Notes: a model not told the origin generated them from the letters alone. A stretch of 64,000 bases of DNA from Bacteroidota bacterium (GCA_029237825.1 JAQZBQ010000002.1:62001-126000); one strand, 5' to 3'. Shown: positions 27,825 to 37,603, numbered from the stretch's first letter. Program-made: numbers and translations.

Positions 27825-28841
27825 ATGATTATTGACTTAAGAAGTGATACAGTCACCAAACCAACTAAGGAAATGTTGGAAGTAATGATGAGTGCAAATG
27901 TTGGTGATGATGTTTTTTCAGAAGATCCAACGGTGATGGCACTTGAGGAGAAGTCCGCAGCTTTATTCGGAATGCAATCCGCCTTGTTTTGTCCAAGTGG
28001 CACCATGACTAATCAAATTGCTATTAAATGTCATACGCAACCGGGAGACGAATTAATTTGCGATGTAAACTCACATATTTATAATTATGAGGGGGGCGGA
28101 ATTTCATTTAATTCAGGTGTTCAGGCAAAGCTGGTTGCAGGAAACAGAGGAAGAATTACAGCAGACGACGTTGAGAATAATATCAATGGAGGTTACGATT
28201 GGCTCGCAAAAACATCATTGGTCTGCCTGGAAAATACAGTAAATAGGGCAGGAGGTAGCTGTTATGACCTCGGGGATTTAGCTGCTATAAAAAATAAATG
28301 TCGTGAGCAAAAGCTGGCACTTCATCTCGATGGTGCCCGTATTTTTAACGCTGTTGTACGGAAAGGCTATTCAACAATTGAGATTGGAAATCAGTTTGAT
28401 TCTGTTTCCATTTGTTTAAGTAAAGGTTTAGGTGCTCCTGTTGGATCATTGCTTATCGGTAATGCAGAATTTATAAGAAAAGCAAGACGTTTGAGGAAGG
28501 TTTTTGGTGGAGGAATGCGACAAGCTGGTTTTTTAGCGGCCGCGGGTATATATGCGCTTGATCACCATGTTGCACGTTTAAAGGACGATCATGATAAAGC
28601 AACAATTTTGGGCGAAGAACTAAAACGGTTACCGTATGTTAAATCGGTGATGCCGGTTGATACCAATATTGTGATTTTTGATCTAACAGAAAAATATACT
28701 GCTGCGGGTTTTGAAGAAGCCTTAAAATCCTTTGGAATCCGCGCTGCCGCATTTGGGAAACAAACGATCAGGTTTGTAACCCACCTTGATTTTACGAGCG
28801 CGATGCTAAATCAAACCGTAGAGGTTTTGAGAAAATTGTAG
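27825..28841 (+). CDS. ltaE: Low-specificity L-threonine aldolase
   Basis: PLP enzyme splitting threonine or allo-threonine into glycine and acetaldehyde. 338 residues. Family signatures: IIDLRSDTVTKPT at the start, GDDVFSEDPTV, SGTMTNQIA, ENT, the LHLDGARIFNA segment holding the PLP-binding Asp, and the PLP lysine in CLSKGLGAPVGSLL. The ATG lies 9 nt after the glycosyltransferase stop, so they may be co-transcribed although functionally unrelated. Confidence 0.95.
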   Translation: MIIDLRSDTVTKPTKEMLEVMMSANVGDDVFSEDPTVMALEEKSAALFGMQSALFCPSGTMTNQIAIKCHTQPGDELICDVNSHIYNYEGGGISFNSGVQAKLVAGNRGRITADDVENNINGGYDWLAKTSLVCLENTVNRAGGSCYDLGDLAAIKNKCREQKLALHLDGARIFNAVVRKGYSTIEIGNQFDSVSICLSKGLGAPVGSLLIGNAEFIRKARRLRKVFGGGMRQAGFLAAAGIYALDHHVARLKDDHDKATILGEELKRLPYVKSVMPVDTNIVIFDLTEKYTAAGFEEALKSFGIRAAAFGKQTIRFVTHLDFTSAMLNQTVEVLRKL

Positions 28842-28867
28842 AGAAAGCGAGGGATTGCTTTTCCTTC

Positions 28868-28987
28868 TTAACTACATTGGCCCAGCAACATCCATAACAG
28901 GAAGAAAACCAAAACTGTTCCCAGGCATCCGCCGCCTAATTTTTTTGCCCCATAGCCCGCAAGGAGCCCTCTGAATAAATTGTTCAT
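28868..28987 (-). CDS. 39-residue membrane protein
   Basis: ATG at 28987, stop at 28868, 39 codons plus stop. The product has an N-terminal amphipathic part (MNNLFRGLLAGYGAKKLGGG) and one membrane helix (CLGTVLVFFLLWMLLGQ). The glycine-rich GYGAKKLGGGC turn and the organisation look like a small-protein family I associate with Bacteroidota genomes, although no search was run. It converges on ltaE with a 26-nt gap. Function unknown. Confidence 0.65.
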   Translation of the reverse strand: MNNLFRGLLAGYGAKKLGGGCLGTVLVFFLLWMLLGQCS

Positions 28988-29092
28988 ATAAAAGAAAGAT
29001 TGTTCAGATGCAAATTAGTATTAACGGTTTCCAGGAACGTTGCAACAATTTTTAAATGAGTTGTATTTTATACATTTTGAAGATTAAAAATC

Positions 29093-29440
29093 CTATGCCA
29101 TTGCAATGTTTTGATTGAATTGAAAAATTTCATAATAGCGATTAAATGAACCCAGTGCAAATTGTGTGATGGCATTGTACTTCGATGTAATGTTGTTGGT
29201 ACAATAATTAGCAGTCATTACATACTTGAGGTAATTAAGATTATGGTTAATTTTAATCTTGAGCTTTAACTCCTCTAAATTGGAATAATTATTGTTTCTG
29301 TAAGTATCGGTTAACTGCGTTACAAGAGTTGCAGCATCAAGGAAAAATTTGCTAAGATCAGAATTTCCGATCTTTTGGTAATCATTACCATACTGAAGTA
29401 ACTCATTTTTGATTTCTTCAAATTTGTCAAATTGTTTCAT
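29093..29440 (-). CDS. Small helical protein of unknown function, paralogue A
   Basis: 115 residues, predicted three or four helices, no signal peptide. The N-terminal half shares a pattern with the neighbour at 29578 (xExIKxEL..xG....... L...F..AA....L...Y), so the two are probably diverged duplicates. No domain recognised. Transcribed leftward with a 137-nt gap to its paralogue. Confidence 0.6.
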   Translation of the reverse strand: MKQFDKFEEIKNELLQYGNDYQKIGNSDLSKFFLDAATLVTQLTDTYRNNNYSNLEELKLKIKINHNLNYLKYVMTANYCTNNITSKYNAITQFALGSFNRYYEIFQFNQNIAMA

Positions 29441-29549
29441 AACCTAGATTTTTATTTAATTAAAAATAAAAAGATTCAGGTTAGAGGACATTGTACATTC
29501 TTCTGATTTTACATTAGTCCTTACAAATCAACTCAATACATTATAAACT

Positions 29550-29568
29550 ATCGAAATTGTCTTTCGAT
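29550..29568. repeat. Inverted repeat between the paralogues
   Basis: Perfect 7-bp arms ATCGAAA / TTTCGAT around a 5-nt loop, 9 nt past the stop of paralogue B. No T-run follows on the minus strand, so it may be a weak terminator, an mRNA stabiliser or an operator for paralogue A. Confidence 0.35.
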
Positions 29569-29577
29569 TAATGTAAG

Positions 29578-29892
29578 TTAATTAATGTGTTTAATTGTGT
29601 TTTCATAGCCGGTTAAGGCGCCCAGGATGGATTCTCTAGGAATGGTTTGTGTTTGAGAGGATTTTACTTTGATAACCCGTTTGAGGGAACTCAATTTTTG
29701 AGAAATATGTTTGTTCCAAATGTCAATTTCATAGCCTTCGTAGCCGTAATTATAGACATTTGCCAGGTACTGGATAGCCTCAGCGGTTTCTTCAAACTCT
29801 GCACCGAGCCCTATTTCGTTTTGTTCTTTTAAATTTTTCCCAAACAGGTTAAGCTCTTTTTTAATTGATTCGAGTTCGTGTATAGATTTCAT
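29578..29892 (-). CDS. Small helical protein of unknown function, paralogue B
   Basis: 104 residues from ATG 29892 (MKSIHELESIKKELN); an in-frame TTG at 29925 would add 11 residues but places the start of the duplicated region unusually far in. All-helical, cytoplasmic, charged. The N-terminal half (ESIKKEL..FG....... LGAEFEETAEAIQYLANVY) mirrors paralogue A. Function unknown. Confidence 0.6.
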   Translation of the reverse strand: MKSIHELESIKKELNLFGKNLKEQNEIGLGAEFEETAEAIQYLANVYNYGYEGYEIDIWNKHISQKLSSLKRVIKVKSSQTQTIPRESILGALTGYENTIKHIN

Positions 29893-30000
29893 AATTTTTT
29901 TATGCAAATTTAATTTTGCAAGCAATGGATATCTTACACAATTTTCAGAATTTCGGTTTAATTTATAACAACAGGTTAATTGTGTAAGCCACTAACTTTT

Positions 30001-32493
30001 TTAAAATTTAACCTGCAATTTAAGGTTAAGTGTGCGACGGGTTAAATAGTTAGGCACCGCGTATTGTCTGTTGGTCACATCGGTAATCCAGGTATAAGAA
30101 ACGGTATTGTTAACCTGCAACAGGTTAAATATTTCCACACTGATAAACATGCCTTTTATAGAATGAAAGATGTTGGTTTTGGGTAATGGTTTATCTTCCT
30201 TAATGATTTGATAAGCAAAACCGATATCTACCCTCCGATATGGCGGCATGCGGAATACCTGTTTCCAGCGTTCATGGTCGGGCGGACCAAACGGAAGTCC
30301 TGTTCCGAATTGCATGTTTAAATACATTTTACACGAAGGTAATTTAGGAATGTAGTCCTGAAAAAACATGCCAAACGTAACGCGCTGGTCGGTGGGGCGT
30401 GGTATATAGCCAGGATATACGACAGTACTGTCTACCGGTTTGTTATTAAATGTAAATCCATTTACAATGGTATCCCCATCACTGTTGAAATATGTGACTT
30501 TCCTGTCGCCGGAAATATTTTCCATGGTTTTTAAGATTCCAATGGTTGCCCAGGATTCAATTCCTTTGATAAATTCACCATTGATTCTTAAATCAATACC
30601 CTGAGTAAACCCAACAGAATTGTTTTTGGCGAAATAACGAATGCGGGTATTATCTATCTCATATGGGATCAGGTCTTTCATTTCCTTATAATAACCGGCT
30701 AAAATAATCTTGAATGGCCGGTGCCAAAGCCTGAAATTATAATCACCTGAAATCAGATAGTGAATGGATTGTTGTGCTTGTATGTTTGGATTCAGTTTTC
30801 CGTCAAAGCCACGCATCTCGCGGTAAAAAGGCGGCTGGTAATAATATCCCCATGAGGCTTTAAAAACCATGTCCTTTTTCCAGTTTGGTTTGTATGATAA
30901 GGTAACTCGCGGAGATATGACTGTTTGCTTATTGAAGTCCCAATAGTTTGCTCTCACTCCGCCTGTAAATGTCATCAACGATGAATCTCTTAGTTGTTTA
31001 CTGTAAACGTATTGAAGGTAACCTTGCGCGCGGTTTGTTTCTAAATTTATCTTTGATTTAACTACATCAATCAGATTGATTTCTGTAGCACTGTAGGGTG
31101 CAACATAACCTGCCGAATCGATCGTTCGCCATTCACTGAGTTTATCAGTAATACGTTCATGCTGATACCGAGCTCCCCATAGCACTTCACTGCTGCTGCC
31201 ATACCGGTGAGTTCCTTTGTGTTCCAGGTTAAGTACGGTAGCATCAATTCGGTTACGGCCATTGTTTATGAAAGTACCAATTCCGCGGTTAAATGCTACC
31301 TGCCCGAAATTGTCTTTCCCGAAATCTGCTTCTAACTGATCTATGTAATATTGTCCCTGAACGGTAAATTTTTCTTCTTCTTGTGCTTTGTATGCGGATG
31401 TAATTAATTTAAGTTTTGTGCGATTGTTAGGTTTATAGATAGTGGACAGGCCGCCCATCATTGTGGTGTACTGCGTGAGTTCCTGGCCATCGAAATAGAT
31501 GCTAAGTTTCACGGCGTTATTTACTGTGCCAAACGTTGTTTCGCGATTGGCTGGGATAACCAGATACTGGTTGTTGGATACATTTCCTAAAAATTCAATG
31601 CTCCATTTTTCGTTTAAAGTAAAGGTGATGAATGATTGAACGTCGTAGAAACGTGGGCGGTATTCGCCTTTGGTATCCATACCTTTCAATAAATACGCGT
31701 TGGATTTATAACGGGAACCTAAGCTCCAGGCTACCACCATGCTTTTTGAAACACCCTGAAGGTGCAAGCTGCCACCCAAAAAACCACCACTCGCGGTACT
31801 TGCGAATTTAAGCGGTTTCTTATAAGTGATATCTAGTACAGACGACATTTTATCGCCGTACTTAGCTTCAAAACCACCTGCAGAAAAATTTATATTACTT
31901 ACCATATCCGGGTTTGCAAAGCTAAGACCCTCCTGTTGTCCACTCCTGGCTAAAAATGGACGGTACACTTCAATGTCATTCACGTAAACTAAATTTTCAT
32001 CAAAGTTTCCTCCCCGAACAGAGTAGCCGCTGCTTAATTCATTGTTGCTACTAACACCAATTTGCGTTTTAATGATATCTTCAATGTTCCCGCTGGGGCT
32101 TGGAATATAAAAGACGTTTTTTGGATCGATTCGTGAGATTTCCTGATTCCGGTTTTCGGAAACCACATTGACCTCGCCAATGTTATTTTTTGCCGCTAAA
32201 CGGGGGCTAAGTGTTTTTGTATCGCCTTCCTTAAGCTTTAATTTTTGATTTACCGGTTTATAACTGATGTTATAGATGGAAATCGTAATTTCTTTGCCTG
32301 CTGGAACGATTAATGAATAAAATCCGTTGGCATCACTGGTTGTTAGTCGGGAACCGTCTTCTAAAACGGCAATCTGGACGCCCGGTATACTTACGCCATC
32401 ATCATCTTTGATTATTCCCGAAATTGTCGCTGTTTGTCCAAAAGAAACTGTAATCAACAGAAGGGTGAATAAGGTATAGAGTTTTTGCAGCAC
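30001..32493 (-). CDS. TonB-dependent outer-membrane receptor
   Basis: 830 residues. Signal peptide; carboxypeptidase-like regulatory domain (about 22-105, ATISGIIKDDDGVSIPGVQI); plug domain (about 120-225, with GYSVRGGNFDENLVYVND); then a long 22-strand-type barrel ending in LKLQVKF with a terminal Phe. No SusD gene follows, so this is a stand-alone receptor rather than a polysaccharide utilisation locus; the substrate may be a siderophore, vitamin or peptide. The start is GTG 32493. Confidence 0.92.
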   Translation of the reverse strand: MLQKLYTLFTLLLITVSFGQTATISGIIKDDDGVSIPGVQIAVLEDGSRLTTSDANGFYSLIVPAGKEITISIYNISYKPVNQKLKLKEGDTKTLSPRLAAKNNIGEVNVVSENRNQEISRIDPKNVFYIPSPSGNIEDIIKTQIGVSSNNELSSGYSVRGGNFDENLVYVNDIEVYRPFLARSGQQEGLSFANPDMVSNINFSAGGFEAKYGDKMSSVLDITYKKPLKFASTASGGFLGGSLHLQGVSKSMVVAWSLGSRYKSNAYLLKGMDTKGEYRPRFYDVQSFITFTLNEKWSIEFLGNVSNNQYLVIPANRETTFGTVNNAVKLSIYFDGQELTQYTTMMGGLSTIYKPNNRTKLKLITSAYKAQEEEKFTVQGQYYIDQLEADFGKDNFGQVAFNRGIGTFINNGRNRIDATVLNLEHKGTHRYGSSSEVLWGARYQHERITDKLSEWRTIDSAGYVAPYSATEINLIDVVKSKINLETNRAQGYLQYVYSKQLRDSSLMTFTGGVRANYWDFNKQTVISPRVTLSYKPNWKKDMVFKASWGYYYQPPFYREMRGFDGKLNPNIQAQQSIHYLISGDYNFRLWHRPFKIILAGYYKEMKDLIPYEIDNTRIRYFAKNNSVGFTQGIDLRINGEFIKGIESWATIGILKTMENISGDRKVTYFNSDGDTIVNGFTFNNKPVDSTVVYPGYIPRPTDQRVTFGMFFQDYIPKLPSCKMYLNMQFGTGLPFGPPDHERWKQVFRMPPYRRVDIGFAYQIIKEDKPLPKTNIFHSIKGMFISVEIFNLLQVNNTVSYTWITDVTNRQYAVPNYLTRRTLNLKLQVKF

Positions 32494-32791
32494 AGGTTAA
32501 ATAACGGGTGTTTCCTGCAAATATTGTAAAAAGTTATGAAATTGAAGCAATGGCTAACCGTTTATTCTACCGAATTAAAGTCAGGAACCCTGTGATTTTT
32601 GTTTTTACATTTTCAATGGATTTTATTTCAGCCAGGTTGAAGTAATTGAAGGCTAAGATACCTTCTGGTAATGTCACTTTTTAAGCTAGATTACTATTCA
32701 ACGTTTTTTTAACTAATAAAAGGCGATGACAGGACGGTATGTATTCCGTCATTTGCCTTCTTTTCGTACCTTTAAAGTTCAACTACAATAT
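32494..32791. other. 298-nt intergenic region between divergent genes
   Basis: Upstream regions of the TonB receptor (leftward) and the SRAP peptidase (rightward). No RNA gene or repeat seen. TACCTTTA at 32770-32777 could be a -7 element for the peptidase gene, but there is no matching TTG. Confidence 0.4.
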
Positions 32792-33517
32792 ATGTGTTAT
32801 TCGGGTTCTAACCATAATGCCGCCAAGAAAATTGGCGAGAAACTGAAGAAAAGCATACAGGTTAGCGAGCCGGTGACAGAAGCACACTTTATCAGTGGCT
32901 TCATGCATCCAAACATGCACATCATTCAACAGGATCAGCCCGATATCGTAAAATCTGCTAAATGGGGTTTGGTGCCTGCATTCATCACCGATCCTATAAA
33001 GGCCAAAGTGTATTTGGTGAATACGCTGAATGCTAAGGCCGAAACTGTATTTGAGAAAGTATCATTTAAAAACACCATCCATTCCCAACGTTGTTTAATT
33101 CCCGCAGCCGGGTTTTACGAATGGCGTTGTGTTAATAAAGAGAAGTATCCCTATTTCATTAGCCTCAGGAACACTGATTTTTTTTTATTTGGCGGCATTT
33201 ACGATTCATGGAGGAACAAGATTACTGGAGAAGTATCTAACACCTTTAGTATCATTACAACAGAAGCAAACCCATTAATGGCCAAAATTCATAACCAGAA
33301 GATGCGGCAGCCATTAATCTTCACTGCTGAAACCGCGCAGGAATGGCTTAATCCAAATCTTTCCGAAAAAGGCATTACCGAACTCATGCAACCGCTAAAT
33401 GAGTTACACATGCGCGCACATACAATTAAGAAAATCGATCCCAAAAAGACGGATGTCTTTTCAGATGAATTAGTGAAAGCATTTGAATACCCTGAACTTG
33501 TATTTTATGATTTGTGA
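32792..33517 (+). CDS. SRAP-domain protein (YedK/HMCES family)
   Basis: SOS-response-associated peptidase family protein that forms a thiazolidine cross-link with abasic sites in single-stranded DNA. 241 residues from ATG 32792. This start is required because the catalytic Cys must be residue 2 (MCYSGS); an upstream in-frame ATG at 32726 would bury it. Other signatures: NTLNAKAETV, RCLIPAAGFYEWR, and TTEANPLMAKIHNQKMRQPLI, which carries the catalytic His. Confidence 0.94.
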   Translation: MCYSGSNHNAAKKIGEKLKKSIQVSEPVTEAHFISGFMHPNMHIIQQDQPDIVKSAKWGLVPAFITDPIKAKVYLVNTLNAKAETVFEKVSFKNTIHSQRCLIPAAGFYEWRCVNKEKYPYFISLRNTDFFLFGGIYDSWRNKITGEVSNTFSIITTEANPLMAKIHNQKMRQPLIFTAETAQEWLNPNLSEKGITELMQPLNELHMRAHTIKKIDPKKTDVFSDELVKAFEYPELVFYDL

Positions 33518-33604
33518 GAATAGTAAATACGAACTTAATCTAAACTCGTTGGTTGGGAATCCTAAATAGCTATCCAACACCGATTACTGATGGAAAACGA
33601 AAAA

Positions 33605-34234
33605 TTATTTGATTTTTAACTTGCCTTTTCTCCAGGCATCGATAAATTGAGCCCAGGCAACAGGGTTTAACAAACTCACGCTTGGGTATTGCCCTACTTG
33701 GTAAAGTCGCGTATATTGTTGTTGCATTCTGACACGATAATTCGCAGCAGCATCCATTGTACCACCTTTTATAGAAGCGCGAACGTCTTCATTGTCCATA
33801 TTTTTATAGGCACGCTCAATATCCGAGTCGCTCAAATCCAGATTTAGAATTGCCCGTTTAAACTGCTCTTTACTTGGCCACGGAAATACATTGACCTGTT
33901 CGAGCTGAATCGTATCCTTCGTCAATATTTGAATAATGGAGTAATGTTTACCGGTTAGCGTATCTGCTAAATTATAGGATTTGCTTTTATGGTTTACCGA
34001 AAAAAATTGCATTTCATCGCCCGGACGAGCAACAATAGTAAAGAAGCCGTAAAAATCACTTACTGTTCCTGATCGGGTACCTTTAAGCATTATCGAAACA
34101 AAAGGTAGAGGCTGTAAACTGTCATCCAACACCACTCCGGAAATTTGCATATATTTTTCGGGCGTAGCTGATTTTTCTTGCGCAAAGCTCAGACTAGAAA
34201 TTAAAAAAAATAACAGAATATAAACGTGTTTCAT
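33605..34234 (-). CDS. Secreted protein with carboxypeptidase-like regulatory domain
   Basis: 209 residues from ATG 34234 (in-frame TTG 34243 adds three). Signal peptide ending SFAQ, then a CarboxypepD_reg-like beta-sandwich (MQISGVVLDDSLQPLPFVSI ... SGTVSDFYGFFTIVARPGD) and a C-terminal helical part with PWPSKEQFKRAILNL. Similar small proteins are frequent in Bacteroidota with unknown role. No TonB barrel is attached. Confidence 0.75.
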   Translation of the reverse strand: MKHVYILLFFLISSLSFAQEKSATPEKYMQISGVVLDDSLQPLPFVSIMLKGTRSGTVSDFYGFFTIVARPGDEMQFFSVNHKSKSYNLADTLTGKHYSIIQILTKDTIQLEQVNVFPWPSKEQFKRAILNLDLSDSDIERAYKNMDNEDVRASIKGGTMDAAANYRVRMQQQYTRLYQVGQYPSVSLLNPVAWAQFIDAWRKGKLKIK

Positions 34235-34351
34235 TAGAATCAATTATCTTAAGGTAAAAATACACTTTATAACCGCATGCCCATCAAATAAACATAAATT
34301 AACAACCTCCACGGCTAACAGGTATTTTAAAAAATCCGTTCGCACTTTCAA

Positions 34352-34936
34352 TTAATTTTTCTGTAACCATTTATCGATTTGGAATATCAAAAGAGACGAC
34401 CCGATTCCGAGAACCATACCTCCTAATACATCGCTTGGGAAATGCACACCTAGCCGCATCCGTGAATACCCTACCGCACAGGCATAAGCATAAGATGGAA
34501 GCGCGACGTACCATTTTTTTGTAGAGAGAGAGAGAGCCGTGGCCGTGGCAAACGCCGTAGACGTATGACCCGATGGGAATGAATAGATGCCACCGTCAGC
34601 GCGGCGGACAATATCATTTGGATATTGCACAAACGGTCTCGGACGGTTTACGGCGTATTTTAACCCTGACGTCATTAATACGTTTAACCCAATAGCTAAT
34701 CCAGTTTTTACACCGTTTTTCGTCATGGCTTCATCCTTGGTTATAAGACCTGTCATAACCAACGTGCCTGGAGTAGCTACCATCACGGGGTAAATAGAGC
34801 CAGATGTTATGCGCATGGTTTTGTCCCATTGAGGATACTCATTCCGATTGATTTTTTGAAGCATTGAAAAATCCGCATTTTGCGCATGGCAGAAAACGTT
34901 TAACGTAAACAAGAATATGAACGCAAACCGTTTCAA
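34352..34936 (-). CDS. PAP2-family phosphatase, exported
   Basis: 194 residues with a signal peptide (cleaved near CHAQ) and hydrophobic helices. Motifs: KYAVNRPRPFVQ, YSFPSGHTSTAFA and YSRMRLGVHFPSDVLGG. Differs from the PAP2 at 25385 in having a cleavable signal, as in periplasmic or outer-membrane PAP2 enzymes. Its ATG overlaps the M50 protease stop by 4 nt. Confidence 0.88.
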   Translation of the reverse strand: MKRFAFIFLFTLNVFCHAQNADFSMLQKINRNEYPQWDKTMRITSGSIYPVMVATPGTLVMTGLITKDEAMTKNGVKTGLAIGLNVLMTSGLKYAVNRPRPFVQYPNDIVRRADGGIYSFPSGHTSTAFATATALSLSTKKWYVALPSYAYACAVGYSRMRLGVHFPSDVLGGMVLGIGSSLLIFQIDKWLQKN

Positions 34937-35913
34937 TTCATGTATTTAATTAATGCGTATCCAACAGGCAAAATTACCATAAAGAAAATATAAAGCATTA
35001 CCATGAGGATTTTTCCAAGAAGTTTGATGTCCTTGATAAAGGGAATTTCAAGGATGCTGATTACATGCTGCATGAGGCTCCCTTCCAGAATACTGTATTT
35101 GTGTACACCGGCAGGAACAGAGGCATATCGTTTATTAAATGATAAAATAATACCATCACGAATGATCCAGTAATTGGTATCCGGTAAATCCGTGTAATCT
35201 GCTACGTAGTTTATTTTTTCCTGGTCGAGGTACTCTTTAATTTTTTGGTTTTTTACTTTCATAATTAAATCAAAAACCATGAATGCTGGAAGTATTAATA
35301 AGATGATGCTTTGTGAAAGAATCGCAAGGATCGTCATCATGATGATAGAGATCACTGTAAATATTACCCTGATCGTATAATTTTGGTTCACGAACAAAGT
35401 TTCAAGCAAACGACCTCCATCCAGTGGAACAAAGGGTAATAGGTTGAAAAGGTTTAATACAAAAAAAATGTTTCCAAGCATTTCAATTCTTTCGTTCGGA
35501 TAATAAATGGTACTTAACAATAAACAGAATCCTATAATGATACCCGGAATCGGGCCTGCTAAAATAACGGCGCACATTTGTTTCTGAGAAATCTTGGATT
35601 TGTTTCCCGTAACGTATGCACCGAGCATTGGTAACACGAAAAGTTTCACGTCGTTATACCGGTAGACTTTCATGGCGAAAAAATGACCGAGTTCATGGAT
35701 CATTAAAACTACCAGAACCGCTGCGATGTAAATGATGTCCTGGTCAAACACCATATAAAATAATACTGCATATATAGCAAGACTAATCAACGAACGGCGT
35801 ACCCAATTCTTTTTATCCTGTATGAATACAGGTTTTGGTAAAACTGGTTGGGATGTGTGATGGTCCGTATTTTCAGGCGGTTGATTTGTATTTTCAGGCT
35901 CAAGAGGTTCCAC
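34933..35913 (-). CDS. Site-2-type M50 membrane metalloprotease
   Basis: 326 residues with about six membrane helices. Zinc site HELGH at residues 73-77 in the second helix and the third ligand in LLPFVPLDGGRLL (158-170). The N-terminal 30 residues are Pro/Glu/Asn-rich and probably disordered. No PDZ domain, unlike RseP, so it belongs to the compact S2P group. Substrate unknown; it is co-transcribed with a PAP2 phosphatase. Confidence 0.88.
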   Translation of the reverse strand: MEPLEPENTNQPPENTDHHTSQPVLPKPVFIQDKKNWVRRSLISLAIYAVLFYMVFDQDIIYIAAVLVVLMIHELGHFFAMKVYRYNDVKLFVLPMLGAYVTGNKSKISQKQMCAVILAGPIPGIIIGFCLLLSTIYYPNERIEMLGNIFFVLNLFNLLPFVPLDGGRLLETLFVNQNYTIRVIFTVISIIMMTILAILSQSIILLILPAFMVFDLIMKVKNQKIKEYLDQEKINYVADYTDLPDTNYWIIRDGIILSFNKRYASVPAGVHKYSILEGSLMQHVISILEIPFIKDIKLLGKILMVMLYIFFMVILPVGYALIKYMN

Positions 35914-36054
35914 AGGAAATGCGTTATGTGATATTTTGGGTAAATATAAAAGTAATATCCATTTGAAATTTTACTCCTGTCTAAATTAAAGTTAATCGGT
36001 AGTTGAATTTATCAATGGCAAAGAGTGTTCATGATATTATTGATAAGTCTGATT

Positions 36055-36083
36055 TTGCTATTAAATAATATTATATATATTTG
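36055..36083 (+). promoter_or_regulatory. Promoter of the APC permease at 36125
   Basis: TTG, 18 nt, then TATATTTG, a full match to the Bacteroidota -7 element. It leaves a leader of roughly 35 nt. Confidence 0.65.
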
Positions 36084-36124
36084 AATAATTCGATTCATAT
36101 AATAAATAACTACTATTACATAAT

Positions 36125-37603
36125 ATGTCTGTTTGGAGAGTAAAGCCGGTATCCGCATTTGAGGCGGATATGAAAAGAAGTGATCTAAAAAGAGTGCTGA
36201 CAAAGTGGGGATTAACATCTCTTGGAATTGGTGCCATTATTGGTGGCGGTATTTTTACGCTGACAGGCATTGCTGCCCATGATTACGCAGGTCCGGCCTT
36301 AGCCCTAGCTTTTGTAATTGCCGGTATTGGTTGTTTGTTTGCCTCCCTTTGCTATGCGGAGTTCGCCTCGGTATTACCCGTAGAGGGTTCTGCATATGCT
36401 TATGCCTACGGAACTGTCGGTGAATTATTTGCCTGGTTTATCGGTTGGAACCTGATTTTAGAGTATATGATGGGCGCCACCACCGTAGCAGTTGCCTGGA
36501 GTGGTTATTTTGTAAAACTCCTGCATTTGTTTGGAATAGATTTTCCATTGTGGTTATGCAATGATCTGTCTACCGCAACTGAAAAGAGTCTCGAGATGGG
36601 TCTTGCGGCTCCAACATTTGCTTTTAATTTACCTGCGTTTTTAATTACCTGGATTGTTACTGCTGTACTTGTGAAAGGTATTAAAGAGGCTGCTAAAACA
36701 AACAACATCATCGTAGTGGTTAAAATTGCGGTTGTATTGTTCGTTATTATTGTGGGTGCCTTCTACATTAAAACAGAGAACTGGGTTCCGTTTATTCCTA
36801 ATGAGGTGCCTGCGGTTGACGAGTTAGGGAATCTAACTGGAAAAATGAATTTTGGTTTCGGTGGTGTATTGACAGCTGCAACTATCGTATTCTTTGCTTA
36901 TATCGGTTTTGATGCCGTATCGACGCAGGCTGGAGAAGCCATCAATCCGAAAAAAGATGTACCTTTTGCTATTGTCGCTTCCCTGATAATTTGTACCATT
37001 CTTTATATTTTAGTTTCCCTTGTGTTAACAGGGATGGTTAAATATGACCAGCTGGATAAAGCGGCACCTGTTGCTTCAGCATTTTCAGGTATTGGTATCA
37101 ATTGGGCCGTGTTTATTATTACAATAGCCGCAACAGCTGGTTTAACTTCTGTGATGCTTGTAATGATGCTTGGGCAAACACGTATTTTCCTTGGAATGGC
37201 TAAAGATGGGTTAATGCCTGGATTTTTTAAAGCGTTACATCCAACTTTCCGTACCCCACACAAAAGTACAGTATTGGTTGGGGCCATCATTTCCATTGTA
37301 GCAGCCTTAACGCCCATCGACAAAGTGAGTGAGATGTGCAGTATGGGAACTCTTCTTGCTTTTGCAATGGTGTGTGTAGCGGTTATGATATTGCGTTATA
37401 AAAAACCGGAATTGGAACGGCCATATAAAACACCTGCAGTTTACCTGGTTGGAACGCTCGGGGTTGCTTTTAATATATTTTTAATGACCCAAGTACGTGC
37501 TGCTACCTGGAATTTTTTCATGCTTTGGGGCATCATAGGCATCATTGTTTATTTTGTTTACGGAAAACGTAACAGTAACCTCGAAAAACAGGGTATTTTG
37601 TAG
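36125..37603 (+). CDS. APC-superfamily amino-acid permease (CAT-like)
   Basis: 492 residues, about 12-14 membrane helices. The unwound-helix substrate motif GIGAIIGGGIF is near the N-terminus, followed by the family segments YAEFASVLPVEGSAYAYAY and FFAYIGFDAVSTQAGEAINPKKDVP, typical of cationic amino-acid (CAT/YfnA-like) transporters. A start at an internal ATG (MKRSDLKRV) is possible. The substrate is not certain. Confidence 0.9.
   Translation: MSVWRVKPVSAFEADMKRSDLKRVLTKWGLTSLGIGAIIGGGIFTLTGIAAHDYAGPALALAFVIAGIGCLFASLCYAEFASVLPVEGSAYAYAYGTVGELFAWFIGWNLILEYMMGATTVAVAWSGYFVKLLHLFGIDFPLWLCNDLSTATEKSLEMGLAAPTFAFNLPAFLITWIVTAVLVKGIKEAAKTNNIIVVVKIAVVLFVIIVGAFYIKTENWVPFIPNEVPAVDELGNLTGKMNFGFGGVLTAATIVFFAYIGFDAVSTQAGEAINPKKDVPFAIVASLIICTILYILVSLVLTGMVKYDQLDKAAPVASAFSGIGINWAVFIITIAATAGLTSVMLVMMLGQTRIFLGMAKDGLMPGFFKALHPTFRTPHKSTVLVGAIISIVAALTPIDKVSEMCSMGTLLAFAMVCVAVMILRYKKPELERPYKTPAVYLVGTLGVAFNIFLMTQVRAATWNFFMLWGIIGIIVYFVYGKRNSNLEKQGIL

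Noticed and set aside
32726-32791. N-terminal extension of the SRAP protein from the upstream ATG
   Set aside because: The catalytic Cys must follow the initiator Met directly, which only ATG 32792 provides.
37003-37323. 106-codon leftward frame inside the APC permease
   Set aside because: Antisense shadow of a membrane-protein gene; the composition reflects the complementary codons.
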